Assembly (NCBI GenBank): GCA_903867285.1 | Contig: CAIPQX010000103.1 | Location: 1-22,496, forward strand | Direction of reading: 5' to 3' | Origin: an uncultured Actinomycetes bacterium | GTDB lineage: Bacteria; Actinomycetota; Actinomycetes; Nanopelagicales; Nanopelagicaceae | Length of the DNA: 22,496 nucleotides | Part shown: positions 1 to 8,420 of the stretch, one piece after another | Layout of the letters: every line of letters begins with the position of its first letter | Numbering within the stretch: the first letter of the stretch is position 1 | Made by a program: the position numbers and the translations under genes | The notes under the pieces: model-generated | Database searches by the model: none | What the model was told of the DNA's origin: nothing | Seen by the model: the letters and a program-made list of their open reading frames with translations, nothing else

Positions 1-2195
1 AAGCGCTGCTCTTCATCCACAATGACCAGGCCGAGATCCCTGAAAATCACATCTTTAGAGAGTAAGCGATGGGTACCGATCACGATGTCGATGCTGCCAG
101 TGGCCAACCCTTCGAGAATCTCCTTCGATTCTTTCGCGGTATTGAAGCGCGATAGACCAGCGATCCGCACGGGGAAGCCGGCATAGCGCTCTGCGAAAGT
201 TTTGAGATGCTGCTGCACTAAAAGAGTTGTAGGAACCAAGACTGCAACCTGCTTGGCATCTTGCACCGCCTTAAAAGCCGCGCGAATCGCAATTTCAGTC
301 TTCCCGTATCCCACATCCCCGCAAATAATGCGATCCATGGGATGACTACGCTCCATATCGCGTTTAACCTCATCAATTGTTGAGAGCTGATCGATTGTCT
401 CTACAAATGGGAAGGCTGCTTCTAACTCGCGCTGCCACGAGGTATCTTGGGAAAAGGCAAAGCCTGGAGCACTCATTCTGGCTGCATAAAGTTGAATGAG
501 TTCGGCTGCTATCTGCTTGACTGCCTTGCGCGCCTTGCGTTTAGTGTTCTGCCAATCCGCACCCCCAATACGGTGCACCGTAGGTGCTTCTCCGCCGACA
601 TATTTCGTTACCTGCTCGAGAGTATCTGTCGGAACAAATAATCGATCTCCGGGGTGACCCTTCTTCGAAGCAGCATATTCGATGACTAAATATTCACGCG
701 AAACCCCAGCAACCGTTCTCGCGACCAGTTCCACATATTGCCCCACGCCATGTTGTTCGTGAACCACATAGTCACCGGCCTTGAGTTCAATCGGATCAAT
801 CGCCTTCTTGCGCCGCGAGGGCATTCGAGCCTGATCTTTATTGGAGCTGCGCACGCCGGTAATATCTTTCTCAGTTATCAGCGCACTCTTGAACTCGTGC
901 GAGATAAACCCATGTTCAATCGGCGTTGCTACTACATAGATGGCATCGCGAGTCAGACCCGATGAAATATTTTTAAGCAGTCGGACGGGAAGTCCCGATT
1001 GCTGAAATAATTTGGCGTAGCGCTCAACAATTCCAGGTCCCGCGGCGGTAAATACAAGTAGGTATTTCTCTGTTAACCACTCTTGCAGATCGGCGACAAG
1101 CCCTGCAGTGTGGCCCTTGTATTCTGGTACTCCCAGCAGCGGAATACTCTGCTCACCCTCGGAGTAGTCGCTGGAATATGGATCGATCGAAGTCCAATGA
1201 TTGGCCCGTTCTCGCAGTTGGTTCAGCGTGAAATAACCGCCGCCCGCTAGCTCGGCAGTGAGGTTTATAGGAGCCTGCGCCCCGTGAGCGGCATTTGACC
1301 ACGAAGCGTCGAGAAATTCCGCATTTGTCGCGACTAGATCCAACGCTCGAGAGTTGATGCGCGGTTCATCGATAAGAACTATCTGAAAATTTACTGGCAG
1401 TAAATCCACAATCGATGTTAGATCATTTCTCAGCAGTCCCTGCAGCGATTCCATTCCATCAACATAAATTCCCTCGGATAATTTTGCCGTGAGCTCTGCT
1501 ACCTCTGGAAAGGCGGTGGTCAGGTAGCGCGCACGCTCTCTAATCTTGGGCGTCAGCAATATCTCGCGACAGGGGTAGATGGTCACCTGTCCCGTTACCG
1601 GTTCATAGGTCCTTTGATCGGCGACCGTAAACCAAGCAATCTCTTCAATCTGATCTCCGAAGAAATCAATACGGATGGGATGATCTTGATCCGGGAGAAA
1701 GAGATCGAGAATTCCACCGCGAACTGCAAAGTCACCGCGCCTTTCAACGAGATCCGTTCTTATGAATCCCAAGAGAACAAGGTGGGCGATCAACTCGCTC
1801 ATGGGTATTTCTTGCTCAATATCGAGTGTTAGTAGCGAAATTTCCAGCGGGGCGATGGGCTGAATCAAGGCCCGTACCGAGGTCACGATTACCTTGGCAG
1901 TGGCAAAGTTGGAGAGAACCTTGATGCGAGTAGCGACGGTGTCGCTCTTGGGACTGAGTTTTTCGTGGGGCAGAGTCTCCCAGGGAGGAAGTTCTACTAC
2001 CGCGCCCGAACCAAGATAGGTATCTAATTCATCCTTAAGTTCACTCGCCCGCCTAGAAGAGGCAGTGACCACGATCAGTGGTGAGCGTTCACTTCGAGCG
2101 GCTAGCAAGAGACCGACGGTGGAGGTCGGAGCGGCTAGATGTTCGGCCGATTGATCAATCTCAATATCCGAGAAGGCGCGCAGCAGAGTGTTCAT
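1..2195 (-). CDS. mfd: Transcription-repair coupling factor Mfd, N-terminal 731 residues (3' end beyond left edge)
   Basis: Mfd is a superfamily-2 DNA translocase that removes RNA polymerase stalled at lesions and recruits UvrA/UvrB. An uninterrupted minus-strand frame runs from ATG at 2195 to the window edge. Seen: a UvrB-like N-terminal module (IDFFGDQIEEI near residue 190); a CarD-like RNA-polymerase-interaction domain around residues 465-540 (GDYVVHEQHGVGQY); Walker A GDVGYGKT at 626-633; and Walker B DEEQ at 727-730, right at the edge. The second RecA-like lobe and the TRG/C-terminal region are missing because the window ends; full-length family members have about 1150-1200 residues. A good Shine-Dalgarno sequence (GGGGAGG) sits just before the ATG. 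The gene is divergent from ppc. Identity is very secure from domain order and motifs. Confidence 0.96.
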   Translation of the reverse strand, partial: MNTLLRAFSDIEIDQSAEHLAAPTSTVGLLLAARSERSPLIVVTASSRRASELKDELDTYLGSGAVVELPPWETLPHEKLSPKSDTVATRIKVLSNFATAKVIVTSVRALIQPIAPLEISLLTLDIEQEIPMSELIAHLVLLGFIRTDLVERRGDFAVRGGILDLFLPDQDHPIRIDFFGDQIEEIAWFTVADQRTYEPVTGQVTIYPCREILLTPKIRERARYLTTAFPEVAELTAKLSEGIYVDGMESLQGLLRNDLTSIVDLLPVNFQIVLIDEPRINSRALDLVATNAEFLDASWSNAAHGAQAPINLTAELAGGGYFTLNQLRERANHWTSIDPYSSDYSEGEQSIPLLGVPEYKGHTAGLVADLQEWLTEKYLLVFTAAGPGIVERYAKLFQQSGLPVRLLKNISSGLTRDAIYVVATPIEHGFISHEFKSALITEKDITGVRSSNKDQARMPSRRKKAIDPIELKAGDYVVHEQHGVGQYVELVARTVAGVSREYLVIEYAASKKGHPGDRLFVPTDTLEQVTKYVGGEAPTVHRIGGADWQNTKRKARKAVKQIAAELIQLYAARMSAPGFAFSQDTSWQRELEAAFPFVETIDQLSTIDEVKRDMERSHPMDRIICGDVGYGKTEIAIRAAFKAVQDAKQVAVLVPTTLLVQQHLKTFAERYAGFPVRIAGLSRFNTAKESKEILEGLATGSIDIVIGTHRLLSKDVIFRDLGLVIVDEEQR

Positions 2196-2217
2196 GACCA
2201 CCTCCCCACGCCAAAAG

Positions 2218-2242
2218 CCCCCAAATTCCAAAGAGTTGGGGG
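2218..2242 (-). promoter_or_regulatory. Hairpin in the probable mfd 5' leader
   Basis: A 7-bp perfect inverted repeat (CCCCCAA / TTGGGGG, 11-nt loop) lies between the mfd ATG and a possible mfd -10 box (TAGAAT on the minus strand, 2258-2263). On the mfd strand it is followed by CTTTT and then by the G-rich Shine-Dalgarno sequence. It could be a weak attenuator, or its C-run could alternatively pair with the GGGG of the ribosome site. The 2196-2352 intergenic region as a whole is rich in G and C runs. No -35 box is convincing, so a regulatory role is only inferred. Confidence 0.35.
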
Positions 2243-2352
2243 TACTTAATTAAGGGAATTCTAGCCCTCTGGGGGTGGGATGATTTACCCCTGTACAAGC
2301 CCCCACCGGTGTGGGCCGCATCGCTTAGCCAATCCGCGGAGGTAACGCGAGC

Positions 2353-4989
2353 ATGAGCAATCCCAATCAGTCCACCGATCCAAAGAGTTACATCGCGCGC
2401 GATGATCAAGCGCTGCGCAGTGATGTACGCAAACTCGGTGAGTTATTGGGAGAGACTCTGGTGCGTCAAGAGGGCGCCGACTTATTGCAGTTAGTCGAAT
2501 CCGTTCGTAAGGCCGTTCGCGAAGGCGGCGGCGAAGAGATTCTGTCAAAGCTTTCGGTAGAAGATAGCGTGCAACTTGTTCGCGCATTCAGTACCTACTT
2601 TCATCTTGCCAATGTTGCCGAGCAGGTTCACCGCGCCCGCGTACTTCACGATGAACGTGAAGCGAGTGGCTCATGGATCTCTCGCGCCGTAGACCGAATC
2701 ATCGCGGCACAAGAAAGTGGCCACGAGATCACGCAGGTAGATTTGCAAAGTTGGATGGATGAATTTTCCGTGCGCCCGGTCTTCACCGCGCACCCAACTG
2801 AAGCGGCTCGTCGATCGGTGCTGAGTAAGTTGGGAACAATCGCTGATTTGCTCGATGATAAAAAGGGATCGGTACAAGAACGTCGTTTGGCCGAAACCGT
2901 TGATCTCCTCTGGCAGACCGATGAACTTCGTTTAGGTCAACCCGAGCCGCTTGATGAAGCGGTAAATGCGCTTTACTATCTTGATGATCTCTTCTCTATG
3001 ACCGTTCCAGATGTCTTGGATGATTTCGCTCGTGAGCTTTCGCGTTTGGGTGTAACCATCTCTCCCACCTCGCGTCCGCTCTCCTTTGGAACCTGGATCG
3101 GTGGAGATCGAGATGGCAATCCAAATATCACTGCGGCGGTAACGCGTGATGCGATTACGCTACAAATAGGTCACTTCATTCGAGCGATGTTGGCTGCCCT
3201 TGATCCACTGCGCCAGGCTCTGTCGGTCTCAACCCGTATCGCCGGTGCATCGCAGCAGCTGCAAGATTCCGTGACGCGAGATTTAGATAACCTCCCCGAG
3301 ATCGAAGCTCGCTTCCGTCGCCTGAACGTCGAGGAGCCATACCGCCTTAAAGCAACTGCGATCAGACACCGCTTGATTCTTACGCAGCGTCGCCATGCAG
3401 CCAATGCGCCGCACCAAGAGGGTCGAGACTACGAAAACACCGCAGAACTCTTGGCCGACCTCATTCTTATGCGTGACTCGCTTCTCGCCCACAAGGGTGA
3501 ACTCATTGCTCATGGCCTCTTAGAGCGGGTTATTCGCTCGGTTTCAACCTTTGGAATTACCCATGCAACGATGGATGTTCGCGAGCATTCAGATGCGCAC
3601 CATCATGCTTTGGCGCAATTGAAAGCCAATCCAGATTCGATTGATACCCTCGCTCAGAACACCATTGATACTTTTAAGGCAATCAACGATTTGATTCAGA
3701 AGTTCGGACCTGAAGTTATCGAGACCTACATTATTTCGATGACAAAATCTCACACCGATGTACTCGCTGCCGTAGAACTGGCCACGCACGCTGGTCTCGT
3801 CGTGGGCGGACATTCCAAGGTCGGCTTCGCTCCACTGTTAGAAACCGTGGCGGAATTACGTGCGGCAGATTCGATCTTGGATCTCTTACTCTCCGATCCA
3901 AAGTACCGCGAGATTGTAAAGAGTCGTCACGATGTACAAGAGGTGATGCTCGGCTACTCCGACTCGAATAAGGATGCCGGAATTGCCACCTCGCAGTGGG
4001 AAATCCATAAGGCACAACGCAAACTTCGCGACGTTGCTATTAAGCACGGTGTAAAGCTCCGACTCTTCCATGGTCGTGGCGGTTCAGTGGGCCGTGGTGG
4101 TGGACCTACCTACGATGCGCTGATTGCACTTCCTTGGGGCTCCATAGATGGCCAAGTGAAGATGACGGAGCAGGGCGAAGTTATCTCCGATAAATATGCG
4201 CTCCCCGCACTTGCTCGCGAAAATGTAGAACTCACCTTGGCGGCTGCGTTGGAGGCGACGGTTCTCAATAGAGCGCCGCGGCAGAGCCCCGCCGATTTGG
4301 CGCTGTGGAGCAACTGCATGGATCTGGTGAGCGATAACGCATTTGCGCGCTACCGGGCCCTCGTCGACCATCCAGATCTCCCCGCATATTTCTATGCATC
4401 AACTCCGGTGGAACAACTAGGAGATCTCTTCTTGGGTTCGCGCCCATCGCGTCGTCCTGATGCCTCTAGCGGTCTGGGTAGCCTGCGGGCGATTCCTTGG
4501 GTCTTCGGTTGGACACAATCGCGTCAGATCGTCCCAGGCTGGTTCGGAGTTGGATCTGGCTTGAAAGCTGCGCGCGAAGCAGGACAGTTACCAGTCCTCA
4601 CCGGCATGCTGAAGGATTGGCACTTCTTTAGAACCTTCATCTCCAATGTCGAAATGACCTTAGCCAAGACCGATTTGTTGATGGCGGGTAAATATGTCGA
4701 CCGCTTGGTCGAGCCGAGTTTGCATCACTTCCTGGCAACAATTGAGGAAGAGTTCAACCTCACCGTTGCCGAGATCATGCTCTTGACCCAGAAGAACGAA
4801 ATTTTGGGCGATCAACCGATCTTGGCACGTACCTTGGGAGTTCGCGACGCCTATCTCGCGCCTCTGCACTTACTACAAATATCTTTGCTGGAGCGAGTAC
4901 GCAAGGGCGAGAGTCCAGATAGCACGATACGTAGAGCGTTGCTGCTAACCATTAACGGCGTTGCTGCAGGGTTGCGAAATACGGGCTGA
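2353..4989 (+). CDS. ppc: Phosphoenolpyruvate carboxylase
   Basis: This cytoplasmic enzyme carboxylates phosphoenolpyruvate with bicarbonate to oxaloacetate, refilling the TCA cycle. All signature motifs are present in order: TAHPTE with catalytic His147, IGGDRDGNP at 249-257, GYSDSNKDAG from 534, FHGRGGSVGRGGGP with His573 and Arg575, IPWVFGWTQ, and the C-terminal AAGLRNTG, where the family has an (R/Q)NTG end that reaches the active site. The length of 878 residues is slightly short but normal for bacteria. The ATG start is preceded by GGAGG at a spacing of about 10 nt. The gene stands alone, divergent from mfd and convergent with secA, with only one base between the two stop codons. Allosteric control is likely as in the family, but nothing in the sequence proves it. 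Confidence 0.98.
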   Translation: MSNPNQSTDPKSYIARDDQALRSDVRKLGELLGETLVRQEGADLLQLVESVRKAVREGGGEEILSKLSVEDSVQLVRAFSTYFHLANVAEQVHRARVLHDEREASGSWISRAVDRIIAAQESGHEITQVDLQSWMDEFSVRPVFTAHPTEAARRSVLSKLGTIADLLDDKKGSVQERRLAETVDLLWQTDELRLGQPEPLDEAVNALYYLDDLFSMTVPDVLDDFARELSRLGVTISPTSRPLSFGTWIGGDRDGNPNITAAVTRDAITLQIGHFIRAMLAALDPLRQALSVSTRIAGASQQLQDSVTRDLDNLPEIEARFRRLNVEEPYRLKATAIRHRLILTQRRHAANAPHQEGRDYENTAELLADLILMRDSLLAHKGELIAHGLLERVIRSVSTFGITHATMDVREHSDAHHHALAQLKANPDSIDTLAQNTIDTFKAINDLIQKFGPEVIETYIISMTKSHTDVLAAVELATHAGLVVGGHSKVGFAPLLETVAELRAADSILDLLLSDPKYREIVKSRHDVQEVMLGYSDSNKDAGIATSQWEIHKAQRKLRDVAIKHGVKLRLFHGRGGSVGRGGGPTYDALIALPWGSIDGQVKMTEQGEVISDKYALPALARENVELTLAAALEATVLNRAPRQSPADLALWSNCMDLVSDNAFARYRALVDHPDLPAYFYASTPVEQLGDLFLGSRPSRRPDASSGLGSLRAIPWVFGWTQSRQIVPGWFGVGSGLKAAREAGQLPVLTGMLKDWHFFRTFISNVEMTLAKTDLLMAGKYVDRLVEPSLHHFLATIEEEFNLTVAEIMLLTQKNEILGDQPILARTLGVRDAYLAPLHLLQISLLERVRKGESPDSTIRRALLLTINGVAAGLRNTG

Positions 4990-4990
4990 G

Positions 4991-7678
4991 TTAAGCCGCG
5001 CCGTGACAGCGCTTGTATTTCCTACCCGAACCGCAAGGGCAGGGAGCATTCTTAGGGGTTCCACCGCTCTGCTGCGTTGAGCCATCCTCATCCGCTGCGG
5101 TGTAGCGCAATTGACTGACCTCGGCCTGATCCGGAACTTCTAATCCGGGAGCGGCAATTATTGGAGCCCCGTTCTCATCGGTAGCCTCGACATTAACTTC
5201 AACGTGGAAGAGCAGACCTACTAATTCTTCTTTAATTCCATCCATCATCGCGGCAAACAATTCATAGCCTTCACGTTGATATTCAACGAGGGGATCGCGT
5301 TGGGCCATGGCGCGCAAGCCAATGCCCTCTTGTAAATAATCCATTTCGTAGAGGTGCTCGCGCCACTTGCGATCGAGAACTGAAAGCAGCACCTTGCGCT
5401 CAAGTTCGCGGGTTACGGGTGGGGTAAGTGACTCTTCGCGGGCTAAGTACTGAGCTCTAGCATCCCCGAGTACGCGATTTAAAACGAGATCGGCATCAAG
5501 GTTTGCGACTCCTCCGACTTCAGCGGCCATAGATTGCGCCGTGATCGAAGATGGGTACAAAACATTGAGCGCAAGGAATAGCGCGTCGAGGTCCCATTGC
5601 TCTGGGAATCCTTCAGCTGTTGCACCTTGCACATAGGCAGTGATCGTGTCCTCTAAGAAGTTCTTAACCTGTTCGCTGATGTCGGCACCTTCGAGAACCT
5701 CGCGGCGCTCTGAGTAAACAACGGTACGTTGGCGATTCATGACATCGTCATATTTCAAAACATTCTTACGCATTTCGAAGTTGAGTGATTCAACTTGGGT
5801 TTGAGCAGAGCGAATTGCATTAGAGACCATCTTTGATTCGATAGGTACATCATCGGCGATTCCAGCTGCTCCAAGGAAACGTTCTACTAATCCGGAGTTA
5901 AAACGACGCATGAGATCATCTTGAAGTGAGAGATAGAAACGAGATTCTCCTGGATCGCCTTGCCGTCCAGAGCGACCGCGCAGCTGATTATCGATGCGGC
6001 GAGATTCATGGCGCTCGGTACCAAGTACGTAGAGACCTCCGGCGGCAACGACGGTTTCGTGTTCCAGCGCGACAGCGGCCTTCTGCTTGGCAATTTCAGC
6101 GGGCCATGCTGCTTCATACTCCTCGGGAGTTTCGGCAGGATTTAATCCGCGGCGTTGTAGTTCAAAGTCAGCCATAAATTCTGGATTTCCACCGAGCATA
6201 ATGTCGGTACCTCGGCCAGCCATATTTGTAGCAACGGTTACTGCTCCTGCGGTGCCCGCGCGCGCAATAACTGCCGCCTCACGCTCATGCTGCTTAGCAT
6301 TCAAAACTTCATGCCTAATGCCGCGACGAGTCAAGACCGCAGAGAGCTCTTCGGATTTCTCGACGGAGACGGTTCCAACCAGCACAGGTTGCCCCGCCTT
6401 GTGGCACTTGGCGATATCGTCGGCAACAGCCAAGAATTTCGCAACTTCGGTCTTGTAAATGAGATCAGATGAGTCAACACGAGCAGTTGGCTTATTAGTT
6501 GGAATTGGAATAACACCCAACTTGTAAATCTGCATAAATTCAGCGGCTTCAGTCATAGCGGTACCGGTCATTCCCGATAGCTTCTTATAGAGGCGGAAGT
6601 AGTTCTGCAAGGTTATGGTTGCAAGGGTCTGATTCTCATCTTTGATCTCAATGCGCTCTTTCGCTTCGAGAGCTTGGTGAAGACCTTCCGCGTAGCGTCG
6701 ACCAGAGAGCATGCGGCCGGTGTGCTCATCAACAATGAGAAGTTCGCCAGTCATCACAACATAATCTTTATCACGCTTGAATAACTCTTTGGCGCGGATT
6801 CCATTGTTGAGGTAGCCAATGAGAGGCGTATTTACCGCTTCGTAAAGATTTTCAATTCCAAGAATTTTTTCTACCCTGGTTACGCCCTCTTCCAAAATGG
6901 AGACCGTCTTCTTCTTCTCATCAATTTCATAATGGAGATCGCGTTGTAACTGACCACAGATATTTGCAAATTCAACGTACCACTTGGTGGCTTTATCAGC
7001 CGGTCCACTGATAATCAACGGAGTTCTGGCCTCATCGATCAAGATCGAGTCAACTTCATCGACGATGGCAAAGTTGTGCTCGCGTTGAACGCAATCTTCT
7101 AACGACCAAGCCATGTTGTCGCGCAAATAGTCGAAACCAAATTCATTGTTTGTGCCATACGTAATATCTGCCGCATAGGCTTCGCGACGTTCGGCGGGAG
7201 TCATGCTCGCCAGAATTACGCCAACGCGTAGACCAAGGAAACGGTGGACACGGCCCATCCATTCGCTATCGCGCTCTGCTAAGTAATCATTGGTTGTGAC
7301 AACGTGGACACCCTTGCCAGTCAAGGCATTGAGATATGCAGGGAGCGTTGAAACAAGAGTCTTTCCTTCACCGGTACGCATCTCGGCGATATTTCCTAAA
7401 TGGAGCGCGGCTCCGCCCATGATCTGCACGTCATAGTGACGCTGTCCCAAGGTGCGCATGGCAGCCTGACGGACAGTAGCAAATACTTCAGGGAGCAAAG
7501 CGTTGAGGTCTTCCCCGGCGGCATATCGATCGCGAAATTTCTGAGTTTGAGCGCGAAGTTCCTCATCGCTGAGCGCGACGACCTTGGACTCCCAAGAGTT
7601 AACCTCTTCGGCAATTTTCTCTAGGTTGCGAATCGCACGACCCTCGCCAGCGCGAAGGATTTTATCTAGAACAGCCAC
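4991..7678 (-). CDS. secA: Preprotein translocase ATPase SecA
   Basis: SecA is the ATP-driven motor that pushes unfolded preproteins through SecYEG. The 895-residue protein has Walker A MRTGEGKT at 100-107, the DEAD-like DEVD at 207-210 followed by SILIDEARTPLIISGP, the second nucleotide-binding lobe (NMAGRGTDIMLGGN, then GRSGRQGDPGESRFYLS), helical scaffold/wing regions, and a C-terminal zinc motif with Cys880, Cys882, Cys891 and His892 (CPCGSGRKYKRCH). The start is GTG at 7678 behind GAGGG. It follows comF by 47 bp. In many actinobacteria hpf lies between the two, and it is absent here. This looks like the housekeeping SecA (SecA1 type); no second copy is visible. Confidence 0.98.
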   Translation of the reverse strand: MAVLDKILRAGEGRAIRNLEKIAEEVNSWESKVVALSDEELRAQTQKFRDRYAAGEDLNALLPEVFATVRQAAMRTLGQRHYDVQIMGGAALHLGNIAEMRTGEGKTLVSTLPAYLNALTGKGVHVVTTNDYLAERDSEWMGRVHRFLGLRVGVILASMTPAERREAYAADITYGTNNEFGFDYLRDNMAWSLEDCVQREHNFAIVDEVDSILIDEARTPLIISGPADKATKWYVEFANICGQLQRDLHYEIDEKKKTVSILEEGVTRVEKILGIENLYEAVNTPLIGYLNNGIRAKELFKRDKDYVVMTGELLIVDEHTGRMLSGRRYAEGLHQALEAKERIEIKDENQTLATITLQNYFRLYKKLSGMTGTAMTEAAEFMQIYKLGVIPIPTNKPTARVDSSDLIYKTEVAKFLAVADDIAKCHKAGQPVLVGTVSVEKSEELSAVLTRRGIRHEVLNAKQHEREAAVIARAGTAGAVTVATNMAGRGTDIMLGGNPEFMADFELQRRGLNPAETPEEYEAAWPAEIAKQKAAVALEHETVVAAGGLYVLGTERHESRRIDNQLRGRSGRQGDPGESRFYLSLQDDLMRRFNSGLVERFLGAAGIADDVPIESKMVSNAIRSAQTQVESLNFEMRKNVLKYDDVMNRQRTVVYSERREVLEGADISEQVKNFLEDTITAYVQGATAEGFPEQWDLDALFLALNVLYPSSITAQSMAAEVGGVANLDADLVLNRVLGDARAQYLAREESLTPPVTRELERKVLLSVLDRKWREHLYEMDYLQEGIGLRAMAQRDPLVEYQREGYELFAAMMDGIKEELVGLLFHVEVNVEATDENGAPIIAAPGLEVPDQAEVSQLRYTAADEDGSTQQSGGTPKNAPCPCGSGRKYKRCHGAA

Positions 7679-7725
7679 GAACCCTCATTTCAGAAATTTT
7701 AAGCATCAACTAGCCCCCTATCGTA

Positions 7726-8400
7726 TTAGGAAAAAACACGAGGCGAGACCCCGGCCGCGAGCACCCCAGATGGGGCAATTCCGTGCTCCTGCAGGGCTCG
7801 TAGCCCCTCTCGGATAGAACTACCTGAAGTCACTAGGTCATCGATCAAGAAGATCGGCTCAGGAGCTAGAAGAAAAGAGCGCGGAATGTGGCGACTCACT
7901 ACAGAGTAGGCCCCGCTGATATTGCGCGTTCGCTCCGCCCGATTGAGATTGCTCTGATCTGCAATCTTACGATTAACGCCCAGCGCCTCTATTACCGCAA
8001 CCGTCTGCGAGGAGCTCCTCTCAATAAGAGCGGCCGCGCGACGGGCCAGCAAATACGAGTGGCGAAAGCCGCGTTTACGATTGGCCAGAGGGCTCGAAGG
8101 GATTGGAATAAATGTCGCCACAGGTGACTGGCTCGGGTTAGTTTTTGTACTCATAAAGGTTTCAACAAGCAGCCCGGCCAAATAATTCCGCGCCGGCTGA
8201 TCATTCTCTTCTTTAGCCAAAAGTATGAGCTGAGCTAACTCATCTCCATAGTAAGCGCCAGCCCATAATGGAGTTCCTGCAATTTCGCGCCGGCCCGTAA
8301 CTCGAGAGATCTTCGATTCGCATAGGCTGCAGAGTGCAGAGTCGGGTAACGCACAGAGAAGGCAAGCGGTCGGAAAGAGCAATTGAAGAAGCGAATTCAT
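7726..8400 (-). CDS. comF: ComF family phosphoribosyltransferase-like protein
   Basis: ComF/ComFC-type proteins have a small N-terminal zinc-binding part and a type I phosphoribosyltransferase fold. Some are needed for DNA uptake in transformation, while the role in actinobacteria is unsettled. Seen: paired cysteines Cys13, Cys16, Cys24 and Cys27 as a likely zinc site; the central R-K-R-G-F segment (NRKRGFRHSYLLAR) typical of ComF; and the PRPP-loop signature IDDLVTSGSS near residue 190. The 224-residue length is normal. It begins 20 bp after the mtrB stop, in the position where lpqB then comF occur in mycobacteria. The Shine-Dalgarno sequence is weak, so translation may depend on the upstream gene. 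The family call is firm; the cellular role is not. Confidence 0.9.
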   Translation of the reverse strand: MNSLLQLLFPTACLLCALPDSALCSLCESKISRVTGRREIAGTPLWAGAYYGDELAQLILLAKEENDQPARNYLAGLLVETFMSTKTNPSQSPVATFIPIPSSPLANRKRGFRHSYLLARRAAALIERSSSQTVAVIEALGVNRKIADQSNLNRAERTRNISGAYSVVSRHIPRSFLLAPEPIFLIDDLVTSGSSIREGLRALQEHGIAPSGVLAAGVSPRVFS

Positions 8401-8420
8401 ACCAGCAACTATCTTCTTAT

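Noticed and set aside
447..1832. Small plus-strand open frames across 447-1832
   Set aside because: They lie antisense to the continuous Mfd frame, have atypical composition and show no motif.
2161..2587. Minus-strand frames of 82 and 100 residues over the ppc start
   Set aside because: They overlap ppc antisense; the translations are rich in Arg and Cys and resemble shadows, with no ribosome site.
5887..6516. Frames antisense to or in other frames of secA, including one of 123 residues
   Set aside because: They fall inside the well-conserved SecA coding region and have no recognisable domain.
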